Assembly (NCBI GenBank): GCA_020860025.1
Contig: JAJBVC010000142.1
Location: 1 to 23,498, forward strand
Direction of reading: 5' to 3'
Origin: Clostridiales bacterium
Lineage (GTDB): Bacteria; Bacillota; Clostridia; Oscillospirales; Acutalibacteraceae
Length of the DNA stretch: 23,498 nucleotides
The notes under the pieces are model-generated. The model did no database searches, was not told the DNA's origin, and saw only the letters and a program-made list of their open reading frames with translations. Of the stretch, positions 14,966 through 23,486 are shown one piece after another (positions within the stretch are counted from its first letter, which is position 1; each line of letters starts with the position of its first letter). A program made the position numbers and the translations under genes.

Positions 14966-16092
14966 ATGATACCTTTCAATATTCCTCCTTTTACAGGAAA
15001 AGAAACAGAGTATATCCGGCAGGCGATTAATCAGCATAAAATTTGCGGTGACGGTGATTTCACAAAAAAATGTAATAAATGGATGGAAGACAGATTCAGT
15101 GCACGAAAGTATTGCTGACAACAAGCGGAACTACCGCATTGGATATGGCTGCCTTGCTTTGCGAAATAAAGCCGGGAGATGAAGTTATATTACCGAGTTA
15201 TACTTTTTCAAGCACGGCAACCGCTTTCGTTTTAGTTGGAGCAAAACTTGTTTTTGTTGATATAAGACCGGATACGCTCAATATTGATGAAACAAAAATT
15301 GAAGCTGCAATAACCGATAAAACAAAGGTTATCGTTGCGGTACACTATGCCGGAGTGGCTTGCAATATGGATGCAATTATGGAAATTGCAAGAAATCATA
15401 ACTTGCTTGTGGTTGAAGATGCCGCACAAGGCGTAATGAGCAAATATAAAGGCAAAGCCTTAGGTACCATAGGCGATTTCGGCTGTTATTCTTTTCATGA
15501 AACAAAAAATTATTCTATGGGTGAAGGCGGAGCTTTGGTAATTAACAATTCCAAATATAATGAACGAGCTGAAATATTACGAGAAAAAGGTACAAACAGA
15601 GCGAATTTTTTAAGAGGACAAGTTGATAAGTATACCTGGGTCGATTTTGGAGACAGTTATTTGCCGAGTGAATTGAACGCAGCTTATCTTTTTGCTCAAT
15701 TGGAAAAGGCTGATGAAATAAACAGCAATCGTTTAAAAACCTGGAATACATATTATGATGCTTTGAAGCCTTTAGAGGTACAGGAAAAATTTGAACTTCC
15801 TACAATTCCGTGTGATTGCGAACACAATGCTCATATGTTTTATTTAAAATGTAAAAATATCAAAGAACGAACAGAATTTATTAATTATATGAAGCAAAAC
15901 GGAATAGTCTGTACATTCCATTATATTCCGCTTCACAGCGCACCTGCGGGAGAGAAATTCGGAAAATTTAACGGCGTTGATGAATATACTACATCCGAAA
16001 GCGAGAGGCTTGTTCGTTTACCTATGTATTACGGATTAAAAGAAACAGATGCGGATACTGTTATAAAAAATATTTTCAACTTTTTTAATTAG
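14966..16092 (+). pseudogene. rffA: dTDP-4-amino-4,6-dideoxygalactose transaminase, frameshifted
   Basis: This is a DegT/DnrJ/EryC1-family PLP enzyme very close to E. coli WecE/RffA, which turns dTDP-4-keto-6-deoxyglucose into dTDP-Fuc4N. Reading starts at the ATG at 14966 (MIPFNIPPFTGKE, then CGDGDFTKKC) but hits TGA at 15116-15118. The family sequence continues one frame over (KVLLTTSGTTALDMAALL). Restoring one A in the short A-run at 15106-15108 gives one uninterrupted frame of 375 residues, the family length. The PLP lysine in SFHETKNYSMGEGG then falls at 181, as in WecE. The 3' part also reads as an open frame from an ATG at 15079, but that would lack the N-terminus. Either a true inactivating deletion or a sequence error is possible. 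A programmed frameshift is unlikely, because no slippery heptamer is present. Confidence 0.93.
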
Positions 16093-16113
16093 ATTTATGT
16101 AAGGTGAGACAGC

Positions 16114-16383
16114 ATGGAATTTGAAAAGAGAGATACTCTGATTGTTAAAGGCGCTGCCATTCTTTTGATTTTCAGGAAATTTACGGTTATGGTATAAAAG
16201 CATTTTATATATTCTTTTAAAAGCGTATGGCTTATATGGTTAGCACCGGTTGTTGTGTCACTGATAACAGCTGTTGTAATTGCATTATTCAGAAAAGCAA
16301 TAAGATATGATAAATTAATATATCATTTAAGCAAAAAGGTTTTGTTATGTTTTAACGATAATAAAACATACAGTAATACTTGA
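16114..16383 (+). pseudogene. Acyltransferase-3 family remnant with internal deletion
   Basis: The ATG at 16114 opens MEFEKRDTLIVKGAAILLI, the typical first membrane segment of acyltransferase-3 (OafA/YrhL-like) sugar acyltransferases. The frame stops at TAA 16195-16197. Shifting frame gives FQEIYGYGIKAFYIFF. After one extra T near 16215-16218 it continues as KSVWLIWLAPVVVSLITAVVIALF and a basic tail to TGA at 16381-16383, which looks like the last segment of such a protein. About 90 codons remain where a family member has roughly 330-380, so most of the middle is gone, and at least one frame change exists besides. An internal deletion cannot be a homopolymer read error, so this gene is truly dead. 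Its former role was probably O- or N-acylation of a sugar. Confidence 0.75.
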
Positions 16384-16423
16384 CAAAGATTTGATATTTT
16401 GTGATGAATCGGAGGAAGCGTTA

Positions 16424-17374
16424 ATGGAAAATATTGATTCAATTTCAGTCGTTATACCTTGTTATAAATCCGACCAAACTATTGCAAAAGTAGTAGCTTT
16501 GACCAAAGATGAATTTCGTAAACTTAATATTTCAAATTATCAGTTTGTATTGGTTAATGATTGTTCACCTGATAACGGTAAAACGATAAGTCAGTTAAAG
16601 ACGCTCGCACAAAATGACGACACAGTGACAGTTATTGATTTAGCAAGAAATGCGGGTCAGCATAATGCTGTAATGGCAGGATTAAATTATGCTGCGGGCG
16701 ATTATATTTTATGTATGGACGATGATATGCAAACCCATCCGTCGCAAATAAAAATACTTTTAAATGAAATATTAAACGGATACGATGTGGTCTATGGATT
16801 TTATCCCGAAAAAAAGCACAATAAATTCAGAAACATCGGAAGTAAAATAAATTATTTAACTGTGAGACTTTTAATAGGAAAACCCAAAAGTTTAAAATCA
16901 TCCAGTTTTTTCATTATGAAAAGCTTTATAAAAGATTACATTATAAATTATAATTGCAGCTATTCGTATTTACCGGGATTAGTCCTTCGAACGACTAAAA
17001 ATATTTCCTGTGTTCCCGTAAAACATTTCGAAAGAGAAGTCGGTAAATCAGGTTACACATTTAAAGCATTGCTAAAGTTATATTCAAATATTTTAGGCTT
17101 TTCTGTTGTACCGTTAAAGCTGTGTACATATTGCGGATATATTGTTTCGGGGTTGAGTATGTTAGGCGCAGTTGTAGTTTTAATTGAAAAACTGTTTGTA
17201 AACACCGGTATGGCTATGGGTTGGCCCTCTACGATAATTATTATCTGTTTTATGTTCGGTTTGAGTTTTATATTTTTAGGGCTGATTGGGGAATACATAG
17301 GCAGAATGTTTATGTCATCAACCAATACACCGCAGTATGTTATAAGAGAAGTATATCACGGGGAAGAAAAATGA
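16424..17374 (+). CDS. Polyprenyl-phosphate glycosyltransferase, GT2 (GtrB/ArnC-like)
   Basis: The 316-residue protein has a GT-A domain (ISVVIPCYKS at 7-16, VNDCSPDNG at 44-52, the metal-binding CMDDDMQTHP around 97-106) and the REVGKSGYTFKALLKL stretch. It ends in two transmembrane segments (about 225-255 and 265-295). That layout is shared by GtrB, ArnC and DPM1-like enzymes, which move a sugar from a nucleotide to undecaprenyl phosphate on the cytoplasmic face. The ATG at 16424 is supported by GGAGG (16411-16415); an ATG at 16391 has no such site. The donor is probably the dTDP-sugar made by the upstream genes (inference). Its stop overlaps the next start as ATGA. Confidence 0.9.
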   Translation: MENIDSISVVIPCYKSDQTIAKVVALTKDEFRKLNISNYQFVLVNDCSPDNGKTISQLKTLAQNDDTVTVIDLARNAGQHNAVMAGLNYAAGDYILCMDDDMQTHPSQIKILLNEILNGYDVVYGFYPEKKHNKFRNIGSKINYLTVRLLIGKPKSLKSSSFFIMKSFIKDYIINYNCSYSYLPGLVLRTTKNISCVPVKHFEREVGKSGYTFKALLKLYSNILGFSVVPLKLCTYCGYIVSGLSMLGAVVVLIEKLFVNTGMAMGWPSTIIIICFMFGLSFIFLGLIGEYIGRMFMSSTNTPQYVIREVYHGEEK

Positions 17375-18546
17375 AAAAATTACTTATTTTGGGAGCGGGT
17401 ATTTACCAAGTTCCGCTAATAAAAAAAGCTAAAGAAATGGGTATTTATACCATTGTTGTAAGTATACCCGGAAATTATCCCGGCTTTAAAATTGCTGATA
17501 AAATTTATTATGAAAATACCGTTGATTACGAAGCTGTATTGCAAATAGCAAAAGAAGAAAAGATAGACGGCATAGTTACAACCGGAACGGATGTTGCCAT
17601 AATAACGGTCGGTTATGTTTGTGATAAATTGGGATTAAAAGGCTTGTCGTTAAAATCCGCCAAAATAGCAACAAATAAACTTGAAATGAAAAAGGTATAT
17701 GAAGATTACGGAGTTACAACGGCTCGTTTTAGGCAAACGAGTTTTGATTTAAACGAAATCAAAGCCGCTATGAGTCAACTTAATTTACCTTTGATTTTTA
17801 AGGCTGTCGATACATCGGGAAGCAGAGGAATTGTAAAATTTGATGAAAATTCGGATTTATCAAAATGTATTGATATAGTAAAATCGGCAACCAAACTTGA
17901 TTATTTTATAATAGAAGAATTTATCGAGGGAACTGAGTTCGGCGCACAAGCTTTTGTTCTGGGCGGAAAGGTGCAATTCGTACTGCCCCACGGTGATTAT
18001 GTTTTTGTTAATGATACGGGTGTTCCCGTCGGTCATTTTGCTCCGTACGATTTATCCGACGAAATTATAAATGACACAAAAATACAAGTGCAAAAAGCGG
18101 TTGAAGCAATGCAGCTTGACAATTGCGCATTAAATGTTGATTTTATATTGTCTGACGGTAAGGTTTATGTTTTGGAAGTCGGCGGAAGATGCGGCGCAAC
18201 CTGCTTGGCTGAACTCGTTTCAATTTATTACGGATATGATTATTACGAAAAAATAATTAATGTTTCAATCGGCGTTGATGAAGATTTCAGTTCCAATCAA
18301 AAAAATCCAAACGCAAGCCATTTGATTATGAGTGAAAAGACAGGTAAAATAATAAGTCAAAATTATACAGGCAGTGATGAAAATGTCTTGGATGTTCAAT
18401 TTGATTATTGTCCGGGTGATAAAGTGAGAAAATTCAGTGTCGGCCCCGACAGAATAGGTCACATAATAACAAAAGGCAAAAATCTCGAAGAAGCTGTAGA
18501 AGTTTTGGACAAGGCTATGAGCAATATAAAAATTGAAGTGGAGTAA
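17371..18546 (+). CDS. ATP-grasp domain protein (carboxylate-amine ligase-like)
   Basis: The 391-residue protein has an N-terminal pre-ATP-grasp Rossmann-like domain (MKKLLILGAGIYQVPLIKKA, then GIVTTGTDVAIITVGYV). It is followed by an ATP-grasp fold: KAVDTSGSRGIVKF for the phosphate loop, FIIEEFIEGTEFGAQAF for the adenine hinge, and ALNVDFILSDGKVYVLEVGGRCGATC with the metal-binding acidic residues. ATP-grasp enzymes join a carboxylate, via acyl phosphate, to an amine or other nucleophile. It overlaps the GT2 gene by four bases (ATGA), so both are made together. In this setting it could attach an amino acid or other acid to the amino sugar, but the substrates are unknown. The start is fixed by the overlap and the family N-terminus. 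Confidence 0.9.
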   Translation: MKKLLILGAGIYQVPLIKKAKEMGIYTIVVSIPGNYPGFKIADKIYYENTVDYEAVLQIAKEEKIDGIVTTGTDVAIITVGYVCDKLGLKGLSLKSAKIATNKLEMKKVYEDYGVTTARFRQTSFDLNEIKAAMSQLNLPLIFKAVDTSGSRGIVKFDENSDLSKCIDIVKSATKLDYFIIEEFIEGTEFGAQAFVLGGKVQFVLPHGDYVFVNDTGVPVGHFAPYDLSDEIINDTKIQVQKAVEAMQLDNCALNVDFILSDGKVYVLEVGGRCGATCLAELVSIYYGYDYYEKIINVSIGVDEDFSSNQKNPNASHLIMSEKTGKIISQNYTGSDENVLDVQFDYCPGDKVRKFSVGPDRIGHIITKGKNLEEAVEVLDKAMSNIKIEVE

Positions 18547-18563
18547 CGGAGCGGCATAAAATA

Positions 18564-18919
18564 ATGAATAATTTTTTAAGCAAGAAAAGAAATTTGTTTT
18601 TTGTGGCTTTTTTGCCATATTTATTGAAAGCTTTTCATCAGTATTTTTAAAACTCGCCGGCATGCAGGATGGCTTTAATCTCAAGTACCTGTTTTACTTT
18701 GGATGTGCAGTGGCAGTAATGGCAATTTATGCCGTTATATGGCAGCTTATATTAGAGTATATGCCTTTAACAACAGCTTATATGAGAAAAGGTGTTTCTT
18801 ATATAATGGTTTTTGTTTGGGCTGTTGTTATTTTCAAGGAAACGTTAACCGTTTTTAATATTATCGGAATGATCATCATTTTTATTGGAATGGCGGTGAG
18901 TTTTTCAGATGAAAAGTAG
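18564..18919 (+). pseudogene. Small SMR/EmrE-like membrane protein, frameshifted (first of a pair)
   Basis: From the ATG at 18564 the frame reads MNNFLSKKRNLFFVAF and then stops at TAA 18648-18650. Adding one T to the T6 run at 18608-18613 restores one frame of 118 residues, the normal SMR length. It then contains AIFIESFSSVFLKLAG, equivalent to the first helix with the key glutamate of EmrE-like proteins. Three more hydrophobic spans follow, ending FIGMAVSFSDEK. The downstream part survives as an open frame from 18662. Paired short SMR proteins in glycan operons (ArnE/ArnF) flip undecaprenyl-phosphate-linked sugars. Whether the frameshift is real or a homopolymer error cannot be told from the sequence. 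Confidence 0.85.
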
Positions 18920-19253
18920 TAGTTGTTTATTGTATCTGTTTTCTGTTTTTATCGCAGCGTTTTCACAAATTCTGTTAAAAAAGCAGGCGAATAATCATTA
19001 CGAAAGTTTTATACGAAAATTTTTAAATGTAAGGGTTATTGTGGCATATGCGCTGCTGTTTGTATCATTGGTGCTGAATTCAATTGCATTGGGAGATATG
19101 AACATATCGCTTGTTCCGTATATAACAGCAACATCATTCTTTTGGGTAATGATTTTGTCGTTTTTCTTTCTGCATGAAAAGCCCGGTTCTCGAAAAATTA
19201 TTGGAGTAATAATTATTTTTGTTGGTATTATTGTGTCAAGGATAAGTATTTAA
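18909..19253 (+). CDS. Small SMR/EmrE-like membrane protein (second of a pair, ArnF-like)
   Basis: The 114-residue protein has four hydrophobic spans: CLLYLFSVFIAAFSQILLKK, VIVAYALLFVSLVLNSIALG, VPYITATSFFWVMILSFFFL and KIIGVIIIFVGIIVSRI. The first helix lacks the usual glutamate, having AAFSQILLKK, as seen in heteromeric ArnE/ArnF-type or EamA-like half transporters. The start overlaps the end of the preceding SMR gene by 11 bases, suggesting coupled production of a heterodimer. By analogy it would help move a lipid-linked sugar across the membrane; drug export is the alternative but does not suit the context. Confidence 0.82.
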   Translation: MKSSSCLLYLFSVFIAAFSQILLKKQANNHYESFIRKFLNVRVIVAYALLFVSLVLNSIALGDMNISLVPYITATSFFWVMILSFFFLHEKPGSRKIIGVIIIFVGIIVSRISI

Positions 19254-19336
19254 GTGTAGGTTGTGTGTATAATTTGCATTATAGATTACATAATTAAGTC
19301 TGAATGAATTCGATATGGAGAAAGGAAAAAAGTATT

Positions 19337-20641
19337 ATGTTTATTGAATGGATGGAATACAAATTAAAGAATTGTCTGATATTGGTATACCTAATTTCAT
19401 TAAAACATCACAACCTTTTTGATGCTGACAAAATTAAGAAAATACAAAACCGAAAAATAAGGCAGATGATGAGATGTGCCTATGAGATTCCACTATATAG
19501 AAAAAAATTTGAACAAGTACATATGACGCCGGAAGACTTTAAATGTGCTGAGGATTTGAAAAAATTTCCATTGTTGACAAAGCAAGAAATTAGGGAGTGG
19601 ATTGAACCGGAGGTTAGGAATAATCCGAAAAAATTTAAATATTGGAAAAAATACACAACAAGCGGTTCAACAGGAACGCCATTAATGGTTGTTGGCTCTC
19701 CTAAGGAAGACGCAATCCTTTCAGCGAACTGGCTTCGTATAGCTTGTGTTAACGGAATTAATCCGATTTTTGACAAAACAATGGCGTTGAAAGATCCTCA
19801 GATTATTAAGCAAAGGAACGGTAAAGATAGTATTTTTCAAAAATTTGGAGTTTGCAGGAGAACCTGTGTTTCATTTTTGGCTGATGGAAAAACTATTCTT
19901 GATGCCATAAACAGTGAAAAACCGGATTTTCTTTATATTAACAGATCTAAGTTGGTTCAAACATTGATGTACGTACAGGAAAAAGGTCTTGAAATATATG
20001 AACCCAAGCTTGTTTCAGTCGTTGGAGAGGGAATAGACAAAAATTCGGAAGACTTAATTAACAAATATTTTTCAAATGTTATAAATGCTTCATATGGTTT
20101 AATGGAAACAGGTGCATGTTCATTTACGCTTAAGGGCGATTATAAGAGATATTATTTTACAGGAGATACGCACGTAGTTAATATTTACAACAGTTCAGAC
20201 AATGAAAACGGAAGAATTGTTGTTACTAATTTGTTTTTCAAGAAGTATCCAATTATTAATTATGATACATTGGACAGTGCAAGTACAGGGCAAGAAGCAG
20301 GTGTGCCTTATATGGAAAACATTTGCGGAAAGTTCAATGATATGCTGCATTTTGCCGACGGCAGTGATGTTGATTACCATTCCTTTTATTCTGTTATGGA
20401 AAAGAGAAATGATATTTTGCAGTTTAGAATTGTTCAGAAAAGTTTTTATCAAATAGAAATACATCTTGTAAAAAATAATGAAAAAGCATTATTAAGTAAT
20501 GAAAAAATATCCCACGAAATAGAAAGCGCAATAAGAGGCATCATAAGAGATCAAAAAGTTAATTATGATTTCATTTGGCATGATGAGTTGGAACCTGATG
20601 ACAACGGAAAAAGGCGTTTTATAATCAGCGAGGTGAAGTGA
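19337..20641 (+). CDS. CapK/phenylacetate-CoA ligase-like adenylate-forming protein
   Basis: The 434-residue protein belongs to the ANL adenylate-forming group in its CapK/PaaK-like branch. A helical N-terminus (MRCAYEIPLYRKKFEQ) is followed by the phosphate loop YTTSGSTGTP (106-115), YGLMETG (253-259) for the adenylate, and INYDTLD, where the conserved aspartate is Asp310. Such enzymes activate a carboxylic acid as an acyl-AMP, and CapK-type members recur in capsule and exopolysaccharide loci with no settled function. The start at 19337 has AAGGA about 11 bases upstream; an ATG at 19304 lacks a ribosome site. The stop overlaps the CapA start as TGATG, showing tight coupling. The substrate is unknown. 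Confidence 0.88.
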   Translation: MFIEWMEYKLKNCLILVYLISLKHHNLFDADKIKKIQNRKIRQMMRCAYEIPLYRKKFEQVHMTPEDFKCAEDLKKFPLLTKQEIREWIEPEVRNNPKKFKYWKKYTTSGSTGTPLMVVGSPKEDAILSANWLRIACVNGINPIFDKTMALKDPQIIKQRNGKDSIFQKFGVCRRTCVSFLADGKTILDAINSEKPDFLYINRSKLVQTLMYVQEKGLEIYEPKLVSVVGEGIDKNSEDLINKYFSNVINASYGLMETGACSFTLKGDYKRYYFTGDTHVVNIYNSSDNENGRIVVTNLFFKKYPIINYDTLDSASTGQEAGVPYMENICGKFNDMLHFADGSDVDYHSFYSVMEKRNDILQFRIVQKSFYQIEIHLVKNNEKALLSNEKISHEIESAIRGIIRDQKVNYDFIWHDELEPDDNGKRRFIISEVK

Positions 20642-21669
20642 TGTCTTGTATAAACTTTTTGGGTGATGTGTATATGCCGACAGACAATTGGGAATCGTTT
20701 AATATTCCATCACCCTATGTATTTAATTTGGAGTACGTTCCTGACGGAGCAAATTATAGACCGGTCACAAATAAAATAAATTTGTCAGGTTCTTCAAAAT
20801 TTGCAAAGCTTGAAAATAAGCCTGTGGCAGTAAACATCGCCAATAACCATATTATGGATTTCAGCGAAGATGGTTTTGAACATACAATTTCATGCCTGAC
20901 CGAGAATGGTATCAAGTATTTTGGTGCAGGGAGTGCTGATGATAATTATAATAATCCGTGTATGATTAGCGTGGATGGTAAAAATATTGCTTTGCTTGGT
21001 TATTCGGATGTGTATCACAGTCTGGAAAGTACACATACATATTATCAGGTGGCAAGACCTACGTCGGAACAAATTCAAAAGGACATTAATATATGTAAAA
21101 ATCAGAAAGCAGATTGTATTATTGTAAATGTCCATTGGGGAAGAGAAGAACGCCCATGGTACAATAAACGGCAGGAAGCATTGGGACATTGCTTTATAGA
21201 TGAAGGTGCCGATATAGTCATTGGGCATCATACACATTGCATTCAGCCGGCAGAGATTTACAAAGATAAATATATATTCTATAGTTTGGGAAACTCATAT
21301 TTCCCGGATATTCATGTACCGTCTTATTATAATGACGAGGGAAAACCGGAATTTGTAATGCACAAAAGGCATAGAAAATACGGAAGAGAATCGTTAAGTG
21401 TTGTGTTTGATGTTCAAAACTGTTCTGTCAAAGAAATAAATAAGTGTGAATTTAAGAATGGCTGCATAAACAGAAAAAAACAAATCGATTTTACACAAGC
21501 GATAAATCCTATCTATAGTAATAAATTTATAAACTCGATGACCGGATATATAAGGCAATTGATAATCTTGATATCCGGCAATATATTTGTAGATGGAAAA
21601 CTGTTGAATTATAAAGCGTTTCTTAAGGAATTTGATTTTATAGCTTCGAGATTAAGAAAAAGAGGCTGA
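20641..21669 (+). CDS. CapA-family metallophosphoesterase-like protein
   Basis: The 342-residue protein shows the CapA/PgsA (poly-gamma-glutamate synthesis) pattern of a calcineurin-like fold: LGDVY near the start (Asp9), NIANNHIMD (65-73), VHWGREE (164-170), GHHTHCIQ (195-202) and YSLGN (214-218). These supply the usual metal ligands. No signal peptide or membrane anchor is visible, unlike PgsA/CapA proteins that work outside the cell, so a cytoplasmic role is likely. It starts within the stop of the CapK-like gene (TGATG), suggesting the two act on the same intermediate. PgsB/PgsC homologues are absent, so poly-gamma-glutamate synthesis is not supported. Confidence 0.88.
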   Translation: MSCINFLGDVYMPTDNWESFNIPSPYVFNLEYVPDGANYRPVTNKINLSGSSKFAKLENKPVAVNIANNHIMDFSEDGFEHTISCLTENGIKYFGAGSADDNYNNPCMISVDGKNIALLGYSDVYHSLESTHTYYQVARPTSEQIQKDINICKNQKADCIIVNVHWGREERPWYNKRQEALGHCFIDEGADIVIGHHTHCIQPAEIYKDKYIFYSLGNSYFPDIHVPSYYNDEGKPEFVMHKRHRKYGRESLSVVFDVQNCSVKEINKCEFKNGCINRKKQIDFTQAINPIYSNKFINSMTGYIRQLIILISGNIFVDGKLLNYKAFLKEFDFIASRLRKRG

Positions 21670-21728
21670 CAATTAATTACTACAGTTTTATTTTATAATA
21701 ATTTGTTTTGAACAAAAGGGAGTTAATA

Positions 21729-23405
21729 ATGAAAAAATTTCTAAATAATTATTATTACATATTGCTGCCGATATTTTTAACAGCTTTTTTTCTTATAGTT
21801 TGTCCAAGTTATTTTTTTATTTCTGATGACGCGTCTATGTATGAAATTGCAAACAGTTTTGCAACAAATGAGCATAGTGAGTTTTTAGTTTTCATTCATG
21901 TAGGATACGGTTACATCTTAAGATTTTTGTACACATTGTTGCCAAGCATTAATTGGTATTCAATAATGTATTTGGTTGCTTTTAATATTTGCTTTATAAC
22001 ATTGTTTAAAATTGTTGCGGATTATGAATCACCGATTTATGCAATAGGGCTTGTGGCTTTTTGCCAGGGCTTTTTATACATAAATTTAACATTTACAATT
22101 TTGGCTTTTTTGTGCGTTGCCACAGGAATATTATGGACAATTCACAAGGTGAAAAAAGTAGATAAAAACAGTATCGGTAATTTATTATATTCCTTTTTTC
22201 TTATTCTTATGGGCTTTGGTTTCAGAAGAGGTTACAGTATACTGATTGTTTTACTGTTGCTTTTTGTTCCGCTTTATTTCTTTTCAATTATCCGCAAAAG
22301 AAATTCCGTTATTTCCGTATTAGTTGTTTTTTGCATGATACCTGCTTCTTTCGGAATATTGACTGCAACGCAGAATTTATATGTGTCAAATGTAATTACG
22401 GAAGAATCTTATTTTACACAGTTTAATGAATATAGATCGGCGGTTACTGACAGCGGACAAAATGATTACGAAGAGCACGCAGAAGAATATGCGGCATTAG
22501 GACTAACTGAAAATGACATTTATTTGGCTTCACGCTTTATGTATGCAGATAAAAATGTATTTTCTGCCGAAAATATAGAAGGTATTGTAGAAGCTCGTGA
22601 CATCGGCGATTCATATAATTTGAATGTTCTCTCTGTTGCAAAGCAAATGGTAACAAATAAGTATGTTTTTGCTTTCGCTTGTTTTGCTTTGCTTATGTTT
22701 ATTATTTGCAAGGGGCAAAGATTTGAAATATTTTCAATTGCATTTACCGCAATGGTTGCACTTTTATATTTATTTGTTTGTCAAAGACCGAGAGGGCAAG
22801 TGCTTTATCCGATTATAGTTTGTACTGTATTGATGCTTTTATATAGTGCTATGATTAAATTTAAAGGTAAGGCTCTGATTAAAGATTGGAAAAAAGAAAA
22901 ACTTAATAAACTTATGTGTGTTGTATTTTCTCTTGCTTTGGTGTTTAATGTCGGTTTAAGTTATAAAGATTTTAATACTAACGGTAACTCTTCAAGAGAC
23001 AGTAACTTTGAAAGCATATATGAATATATTGAAAATAATACCGAATATTTATATTTGTATTGCCATGGCTTTTTACACGATGCACAAATGCCGAGTAAAA
23101 AAATATCATTATTAACATCTGAAAAATCAACGCTACCGTTATACTATATATCCGGTGATTGGATTATATATACACCGTATTGGTACGATATGCTTGAACA
23201 AATAGGACTTGAGGATTATTACGAATGTCCGTTCAAAGCCGTTTTGGAAGAAAACGCAGTAGTAGTATCTAAATTAGAATTAGAAGAAGAAATGGACGCA
23301 ATATGTACGTTTCTTAATGAACATTACGATATGAATGTAACTTACGAACTTATTGATGTCACGAACAATGATAATGTTGGTATTTACAGATTTGTTAATA
23401 ATTAA
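21729..23405 (+). CDS. Multi-span membrane glycosyltransferase-like protein (GT-C type, inferred)
   Basis: The 558-residue protein has a first membrane span (about 9-27), then a loop with the acidic pair FISDDASMYE (Asp33, Asp34), about ten further hydrophobic spans, and a soluble C-terminal part of roughly 150 residues (after about 410). An acidic motif in the first outer loop is the hallmark of GT-C enzymes such as ArnT and PMT, which use polyprenyl-phosphate sugars outside the cell. I do not recognise a specific named family. The ATG at 21729 is chosen for GGGAG (21718-21722); a TTG at 21708 is also open. It closes the operon and would be the transferase that adds the flipped sugar to a surface polymer. 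Confidence 0.72.
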   Translation: MKKFLNNYYYILLPIFLTAFFLIVCPSYFFISDDASMYEIANSFATNEHSEFLVFIHVGYGYILRFLYTLLPSINWYSIMYLVAFNICFITLFKIVADYESPIYAIGLVAFCQGFLYINLTFTILAFLCVATGILWTIHKVKKVDKNSIGNLLYSFFLILMGFGFRRGYSILIVLLLLFVPLYFFSIIRKRNSVISVLVVFCMIPASFGILTATQNLYVSNVITEESYFTQFNEYRSAVTDSGQNDYEEHAEEYAALGLTENDIYLASRFMYADKNVFSAENIEGIVEARDIGDSYNLNVLSVAKQMVTNKYVFAFACFALLMFIICKGQRFEIFSIAFTAMVALLYLFVCQRPRGQVLYPIIVCTVLMLLYSAMIKFKGKALIKDWKKEKLNKLMCVVFSLALVFNVGLSYKDFNTNGNSSRDSNFESIYEYIENNTEYLYLYCHGFLHDAQMPSKKISLLTSEKSTLPLYYISGDWIIYTPYWYDMLEQIGLEDYYECPFKAVLEENAVVVSKLELEEEMDAICTFLNEHYDMNVTYELIDVTNNDNVGIYRFVNN

Positions 23406-23452
23406 AAATTTTAGTATTTTTAATGTGTTTTAACGACAACTCAACCAAGGAT

Positions 23453-23486
23453 AGCAGGGACGGTTAATCCGTCCTTGTTGTTTTTT
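23453..23486 (+). terminator. Intrinsic terminator of the glycan operon
   Basis: AGCAGGGACGG (23453-23463) pairs with CCGTCCTTGTT (23469-23479) across a TTAAT loop, giving 11 pairs including two G-U. The run TTTTTT (23481-23486) follows. It lies about 50 bases after the last stop codon. Confidence 0.92.

Noticed and set aside
15100..15120. Programmed ribosomal frameshift in the aminotransferase gene
   Set aside because: The site around CGAAAGT is not a slippery heptamer, no downstream stem or internal ribosome site stands out, and family homologues are made from one frame.
15079..16092. Aminotransferase starting at the ATG at 15079
   Set aside because: This would remove the first roughly 47 conserved residues, including MIPFNIPPF and CGDGDFT, which are plainly encoded upstream in the other frame with a good start at 14966.
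20641..21669. Poly-gamma-glutamate capsule locus based on the CapA-like gene
   Set aside because: PgsB/CapB and PgsC/CapC homologues are absent and the CapA-like protein has no export signal.
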